DNA of 64,000 bases from Ifrita kowaldi. Its lineage: Eukaryota; Chordata; Aves; Passeriformes; Cinclosomatidae. Made by a program: the position numbers and the translations under genes. The DNA lies in contig VZRS01000286.1 of assembly GCA_013398055.1 (NCBI GenBank), positions 30,018 through 94,017 on the forward strand. Reading direction: 5' to 3'. This document shows positions 61,791 to 64,000 of the stretch, piece after piece; the stretch's first letter is position 1; each line of letters starts with the position of its first letter. The notes under the pieces are model-generated. The model was not told where the DNA came from. It saw only the letters and a program-made list of their open reading frames with translations, and searched no databases.

Positions 61791-63098
61791 ACAGAGCGCC
61801 TTTTTTTCCTGGTTGGGCTTGTTTCTTTGCCAACAGAAATACTGTGGTGTGAGGAAGGGATGCTTATTTCTGGAATTCTGTCCAGTTACTGAAAGACCTT
61901 ATGAAGGTTTAAAAATTTTGCATGTCTCTGAGCAGTTTGGCCGCAGCCATTTCAGAGGAGTTGAACAGATGCTGGTGGGTATTTTACTGACATTTTTAAG
62001 TCCAAATGCCCTGGCCTGGCTTTCCAGGGTAGGTGATGCCTTTTCTCCTTGGATGTTGTGAGACTCCTGGGTCATTTAAGAGCTACTGAACTTGAAATGA
62101 GGGGCAGGGGGTTCAGAGAATGAGACTTTGCTTTGGGGCTCCCTAAAACTGGCTGGAAAAGCTCACTCTGTTCCCACACCTCCCCCACGTGTTTCCCAAG
62201 AAAAGCCTTCTCCAAGGTAGACATGGTTTTGTTTATTTTGTTGTTTTGGACAAGATGGACAGTAAGGTTGTTGCAGAAATACCAAAATTCCTGTCCCATC
62301 GGCAGTGTGAAGCAGAGCGTACCTGGGACAGCATTTTACGGGAGTTATTTGGTACCTCCCAACCATGAAACACTCCTGTGAGAAGAGGGACAGCAAAGTT
62401 CCTCTTTGCCAGAAGTGTCCCACCCCAGCTGGAAAGCAGATAATGTTGCTGCCAACTCTCGATAATGTTGCTGCCAACTCTCACTGACCTCCTGCTGTCT
62501 CCCTCCTGCTTCCTTCCCGAGCTGGGCTAAGGCTGGGCCCCCTCCGTGCTGCGGCTTCCTCCAGTGGGTGGAGAGAGAAAGGGTGCAACAGGGAGAGAGG
62601 GGGAGCGTCAGTGAGGTCTCAATCCTTCATCTCCCAGCTGGACTGTGGGCTCTACCCATGGAAGCAGACGACAGGGACAAGTCTCCTGTCCACATCTGCT
62701 CTCTGAAAGAAAAAAACATGGATGGTTTGTGTCAGACTCTTTCTGTACAGTGTCGTCCCAGCAAGTTCCTCTTCTGTTCCCACATGGCTCGTGGGGCTGG
62801 TGTCAGCACTGATCCTTCCACATTTCACTCAGGTCTCCTCCCTCCCCAGGCTAGCTCTGTAACCTTCCTTCCCGAGGGAAGGACTGTTACCTGCAACTGT
62901 AGCCAGGGACTTTGGAGGCACAGAGGACCTCTGTGACCAATGTTTAGGGAAGGACTGTTTACCTTCTTTTGCTTCCCACAGCACCAACTCAGGTGCAGGA
63001 CAGGCCTGCAGTGAGCAGAGCTTCTCCTCCCCTCCCTGATCAGTACCTCCACCCCTGGCACAACCCTTCCTCTGCCCACAGGTGCCCCATGTACTCAC
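61791..63098. other. Region downstream of ACSF2; possibly the body of an unidentified minus-strand gene
   Basis: No gene could be identified. On the minus strand a splice-site-flanked 40-bp segment (about 62894-62933) and an AATAAA near 62232-62237 are compatible with later exons of the gene whose promoter is at 63530. The reading frame gives no recognisable protein. Confidence 0.3.
62439..62482. repeat. Perfect 22-bp tandem duplication
   Basis: The block GATAATGTTGCTGCCAACTC plus TC occurs twice head to tail (62439-62460 and 62461-62482) without mismatch, indicating a recent event. Confidence 0.93.
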
Positions 63099-63499
63099 CG
63101 TAGTTGGGGGGCAGTGAGTAAGAATTGAAGGTGACACCACCCCTGGCTGGTGAGGACGGACACACTGCTGAGGAACCCAGTGGGTCCTGGTCACAGCAAG
63201 CACGGGGGGGCAATCCCTGCCACCCCACTCCTGCTCCTCTTCTGAGAGTGGGGCAGCACCATCCATGCGTCTGGGCCCTGGCAGAGCCTGGTCCCAGGGA
63301 AGCTTTCCCTACCATCCCATGCCTTCCCCGGAGCACATCCAACCGTTGCAAGCCAGGACACCTCCAGCGATGCCCCCTGCCCCTTCCCAACCCCTGGGAT
63401 GATGTATCCCCGGCTGTAAATACTCACGGAAGAGAAAAAGCTGGTCCTTCCGGCTGGCAGGGCGGTCTCGGTGTGTGCAGTGCTCCAGGCTCGCTCCAT
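63099..63499 (-). CDS. Possible first two exons of an unidentified gene (5' partial evidence)
   Basis: An ATG at 63499-63497 in a good context (GCCATGG) opens a 24-codon exon (63428-63499, MERAWSTAH...TSFFSS) ending in a GTGAGT donor. A second segment, 63099-63146, has a pyrimidine/CAG acceptor and another GTGAGT donor. Both are multiples of three, so they join in phase 0 to about 40 residues. A TATA box lies about 35 bp upstream of the ATG. I do not recognise the protein. A different frame of the second segment (GGVTFNSYSLPPNYG) looks more protein-like but does not join to this ATG. The call rests on promoter and splice signals only. Confidence 0.3.
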
Positions 63500-63529
63500 G
63501 GCCTCTGCCCTGCCCGCGCCTGAGTCCCA

Positions 63530-63538
63530 CTCTTATAG
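63530..63538 (-). promoter_or_regulatory. TATA box of the right-edge minus-strand gene
   Basis: On the minus strand CTATAAGAG stands in a GC-rich context about 30-40 bp before an ATG in strong context. The close spacing means a very short leader if transcription starts from it. Confidence 0.5.
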
Positions 63539-63539
63539 T

Positions 63540-64000
63540 CCTCGCTGCCTGCTCGGAAACTCCCCGGAGTGGGAAGGTTACATCAGGAGTGGGTTACGCC
63601 GAACTACGCGTTTCTGGCCCGGGAACGGGAATCTGCAGTCACAGCCTTTGTCATGGGCATTTCGGAGTTCCCCGGGACAATATAGAGACAACTACTAACA
63701 TCGGGGTTCGTCAGCTGCGGGTTTGCACAACCCTATGTGGGGACAGCCCACCTCCCTCCGCCGAAACGCTGGAAAACCCTTCCCGGCCCCGAGGAGCAGC
63801 CGGGGAAGGATGCGGGGGCGGGTCCCAAACCTCGTTGGGACCGTGTGTCTGGGGAGGACACCGGCCCTGGCATCCCCGGCACCGGGAGAAGACATTCACC
63901 CCAGCACCCCGGTCATTCACAGCCAGCATCCCCCGCACAGCCCTTATTGAGACCGAAGGGCTTTGCTTCCGATCCCTCCCCCAGCCCCTGCGCCCCGCCC
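63540..64000. other. GC-rich right edge, upstream of the TATA promoter
   Basis: CpG content rises towards the window end (especially 63770-63900). No exon is supported. It may be the upstream regulatory region of the leftward gene or a CpG island of a gene lying beyond the edge, such as the next gene in the block. Confidence 0.35.

Noticed and set aside
63099..63146. Assigning the GGVTFNSYSLPPNYG frame to a named gene
   Set aside because: It does not join in phase to the available start exon and I could not match it confidently to any family, so no name was given.
1..64000. CRISPR arrays, bacterial operons, riboswitches, prophage-type systems
   Set aside because: The DNA is vertebrate with spliced genes. 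No regularly spaced direct repeats with unique spacers and no prokaryotic signals were seen.

Overview
This window is vertebrate genomic DNA, almost certainly from a bird. Genes are split by GT-AG introns, CpG-rich promoters are present, and several fragments match the 3' end of the avian/reptilian CR1 LINE. Single-N and run-of-N assembly joins are also present. Five protein-coding genes are recognisable by reassembling exons in phase: MRPL27, EME1, LRRC59, ACSF2 and CHAD. Their order corresponds to the human 17q21.33 block (MRPL27-EME1-LRRC59-ACSF2/CHAD). A sixth, unnamed small membrane-protein gene lies at the left edge. A possible first exon of a seventh gene lies near the right edge.

Layout. 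1-4645 (+): a small single-pass membrane protein with PY motifs and a PDZ-type C-terminus. 6211-9259 (-): MRPL27, tail-to-tail with the first gene. 9260-9460: a compact bidirectional promoter with an NRF1-type site and two CCAAT boxes in inverted orientation. 9461-13864 (+): EME1. 16229-21661 (-): LRRC59, tail-to-tail with EME1. The LRRC59 locus is disrupted by three single-N joins and two exact duplications (18235-19450 = 20051-21266; 19648-20049 = 21860-22261). I read these as scaffolding errors and not as biology. 22262-25590: intergenic, with the end of an LTR element and a second, well-bounded 431-bp solo LTR (23659-24089). 25756-61651 (+): ACSF2, whose first exon is mostly lost in an N gap. 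CHAD (45189-50080, -) is nested antisense in the large ACSF2 intron between 40736 and 59127. 61791-64000: ACSF2 downstream region, and a TATA-box promoter reading leftward into an unidentified gene.

Functionally this is a neighbourhood of unrelated genes. MRPL27 serves the mitochondrial large ribosomal subunit, EME1 is the non-catalytic partner of the MUS81 nuclease, LRRC59 is an ER membrane ribosome-associated protein, ACSF2 is a mitochondrial acyl-CoA synthetase, and CHAD is a secreted cartilage leucine-rich-repeat protein. I found no operon-like system, CRISPR array or other novel multi-gene system. The most valuable observations are the assembly artefact at LRRC59, the unnamed PY-motif gene with its splice-phase problem, the symmetric bidirectional promoter, and the two LTRs. 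All identifications were made by reading the sequence against remembered protein families; no database search was run.
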